Source: CAYOHR01 sp964512145 (GTDB lineage: Bacteria > Bacteroidota > Bacteroidia > Flavobacteriales_G > JALEGO01). Taken from it: a stretch of 7,206 nt of DNA. Below, in pieces: positions 6,525 to 7,206 of this stretch. The stretch covers positions 1 to 7,206 of the forward strand of contig CAZEIM010000069.1 of NCBI GenBank assembly GCA_964512145.1, in the 5' to 3' direction. Positions within the stretch are counted from its first letter, which is position 1. Every line of letters starts with the position of its first letter. Under the pieces are notes generated by a model. That model saw only the letters and a program-made list of their open reading frames with translations. It had not been told where the DNA came from and made no database searches. Made by a program: the position numbers and the translations under genes.

Positions 6525-7175
6525 ATGATTGTTGATTCTCAAACCGCTGAACAAATTGCTTCTCACTTACTGCAAATAAAAGCAATTATTATCGATACTC
6601 AAAATTTATTTACTTGGGCATCAGGCATAAAATCGCCTATATATTGCGACAATAGAAAAACCCTCTCATATCCAATTATTAGAAACTATATAGCTGAAGA
6701 ATTAGCCTATATCATTCAATCCGAATTTCCGGAAGCTGAATCAGTGGCAGGTGTTGCAACCGGAGGTATTCCTCATGGAACATTAGTGGCCGATAGAACA
6801 AATTTACCCTTTATATATGTTCGTTCATCCTCTAAAGAACATGGATTAGGAAATCAAATAGAAGGTCAAATAATTCCTAATCAAAAAGTAGTGGTAGTAG
6901 AAGATTTAATATCTACCGGACAAAGCAGTTTGAAAGTAGTGGAAGTCTTACGAAAACAATCTATAGACGTTTTAGGTATGATCTCCATTTTTAATTACAA
7001 TTTTCCTGAAACCAGTTTAGTCTTCAGAAAAAATAATTGTCTATTATATTCTTTATGTAATTATGATATACTTATTAAACAAGCATTAAAAGAACAGTAT
7101 ATTTCTAAAGAGGACGTACATTTTTTAAACGAATGGAAGAAAAATCGTTTAATAAGTAGCGAGAGAGGGAGTTGA
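6525..7175 (+). CDS. pyrE: Orotate phosphoribosyltransferase
   Basis: PyrE catalyses orotate + PRPP to orotidine 5'-monophosphate + pyrophosphate, the fifth step of de novo pyrimidine synthesis, in the cytosol. The 216-residue protein shows the N-terminal orotate-side motif FTWASGIKSPIYCDNR (29-44), GVATGGIPHG (76-85), the catalytic-loop residues R100, K104 and H106 with GNQIEG (109-114), and the PRPP motif VVVVEDLISTGQSS (122-135). The ATG at 6525 matches the usual family N-terminus (M-I-x-x-x-x-T-A). Any promoter must lie inside the divergent Nudix gene; I see no clear TAnnTTTG there. Family members usually end soon after an E-W segment (here E203-W204). The last residues, SSERGS, and the TGA at 7173-7175 are encoded by bases that also form the 3' part of the opposite-strand tRNA, so the tail is probably not functional. 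Confidence 0.95.
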   Translation: MIVDSQTAEQIASHLLQIKAIIIDTQNLFTWASGIKSPIYCDNRKTLSYPIIRNYIAEELAYIIQSEFPEAESVAGVATGGIPHGTLVADRTNLPFIYVRSSSKEHGLGNQIEGQIIPNQKVVVVEDLISTGQSSLKVVEVLRKQSIDVLGMISIFNYNFPETSLVFRKNNCLLYSLCNYDILIKQALKEQYISKEDVHFLNEWKKNRLISSERGS

Positions 7176-7206
7176 ACCCTCGACCTTTGGGTTATGAATC
7201 CAACGC
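7157..7206 (-). tRNA. tRNA-Met (CAU), elongator type, truncated by the window edge
   Basis: Read on the minus strand, the 3' part of a tRNA is visible. It has anticodon stem and loop TTGGA-TTCATAA-CCCAA (7203-7187) with anticodon CAT at 7196-7194, a 5-nt variable loop (7186-7182), a perfect 5-bp T stem (7181-7177 with 7169-7165) enclosing TTCAACT, acceptor strand TCTCGCT (7164-7158) and discriminator A (7157). CCA is not encoded. G24 and C25 (7206-7205) fit a D stem ending GAGC as in elongators; initiators usually end it GCTC. U72, C69 and U68 argue against both initiator-type A72 and the lysidine-type tRNA-Ile(CAU). The anticodon stem has a mismatch at 31-39 (A and C). The 5' half lies outside the window, so the assignment is provisional. 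Confidence 0.85.

Noticed and set aside
7157..7206. tRNA 3' end as an integration attachment site for a mobile element
   Set aside because: No integrase, no direct repeat of the tRNA 3' end and no foreign-looking genes are visible in the window.

Overview
The window looks like part of a Bacteroidota chromosome, most likely a flavobacteria-like lineage. The DNA is strongly AT-rich, roughly 30% G+C by eye. Start codons lack Shine-Dalgarno sequences. Two genes are preceded by the TAnnTTTG -7 element typical of this phylum. The protein set also fits: a stand-alone BatA-domain protein beside a dihydroorotase-like protein, and a Nudix hydrolase head-to-head with pyrE. No mobile element, CRISPR array or phage gene is visible, and the gene content is mostly housekeeping.

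Layout from left to right. Positions 1-173 are non-coding; they may hold a leftward promoter for a gene beyond the edge. A TTG-initiated membrane protein of the lysylphosphatidylglycerol-synthase transmembrane/flippase-like family (174-1271, +) overlaps by 4 nt (ATGA) a PLP-dependent cystathionine gamma-synthase/lyase (1268-2407, +). A 126-132 bp gap with a TAAGTTTG element leads to a BatA-like protein with a periplasmic von Willebrand A-type domain (2540-4588, +; GTG 2534 is the alternative start). A second short gap with the same TAAGTTTGT 9-mer leads to a dihydroorotase-like protein (4654-5907, +). Its stop overlaps by 8 nt the stop of a convergent Nudix hydrolase (5900-6520, -). Only 4 bp separate the Nudix start codon from the divergent start of orotate phosphoribosyltransferase pyrE (6525-7175, +). 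The 3' end of pyrE runs into the 3' half of a tRNA-Met(CAU) gene on the minus strand, which the window edge truncates.

How they relate. The right half has a pyrimidine theme: a dihydroorotase-like protein, a nucleotide-cleaning-type Nudix enzyme and PyrE. However, the dihydroorotase-like protein has lost three of the four histidine metal ligands expected in the family and is probably not catalytic. It is better read as a regulatory or scaffolding paralogue, or one with a new role. The left half pairs a membrane flippase-like protein with a sulfur amino-acid enzyme in a translationally coupled pair, with no obvious biochemical link.

I see no clearly new multi-gene system. The points most worth following are the degenerate dihydroorotase, the tightly packed Nudix/pyrE divergent junction, the pyrE-tRNA overlap, the A-C mismatch in the tRNA anticodon stem, and a possibly leaderless BatA-like mRNA.
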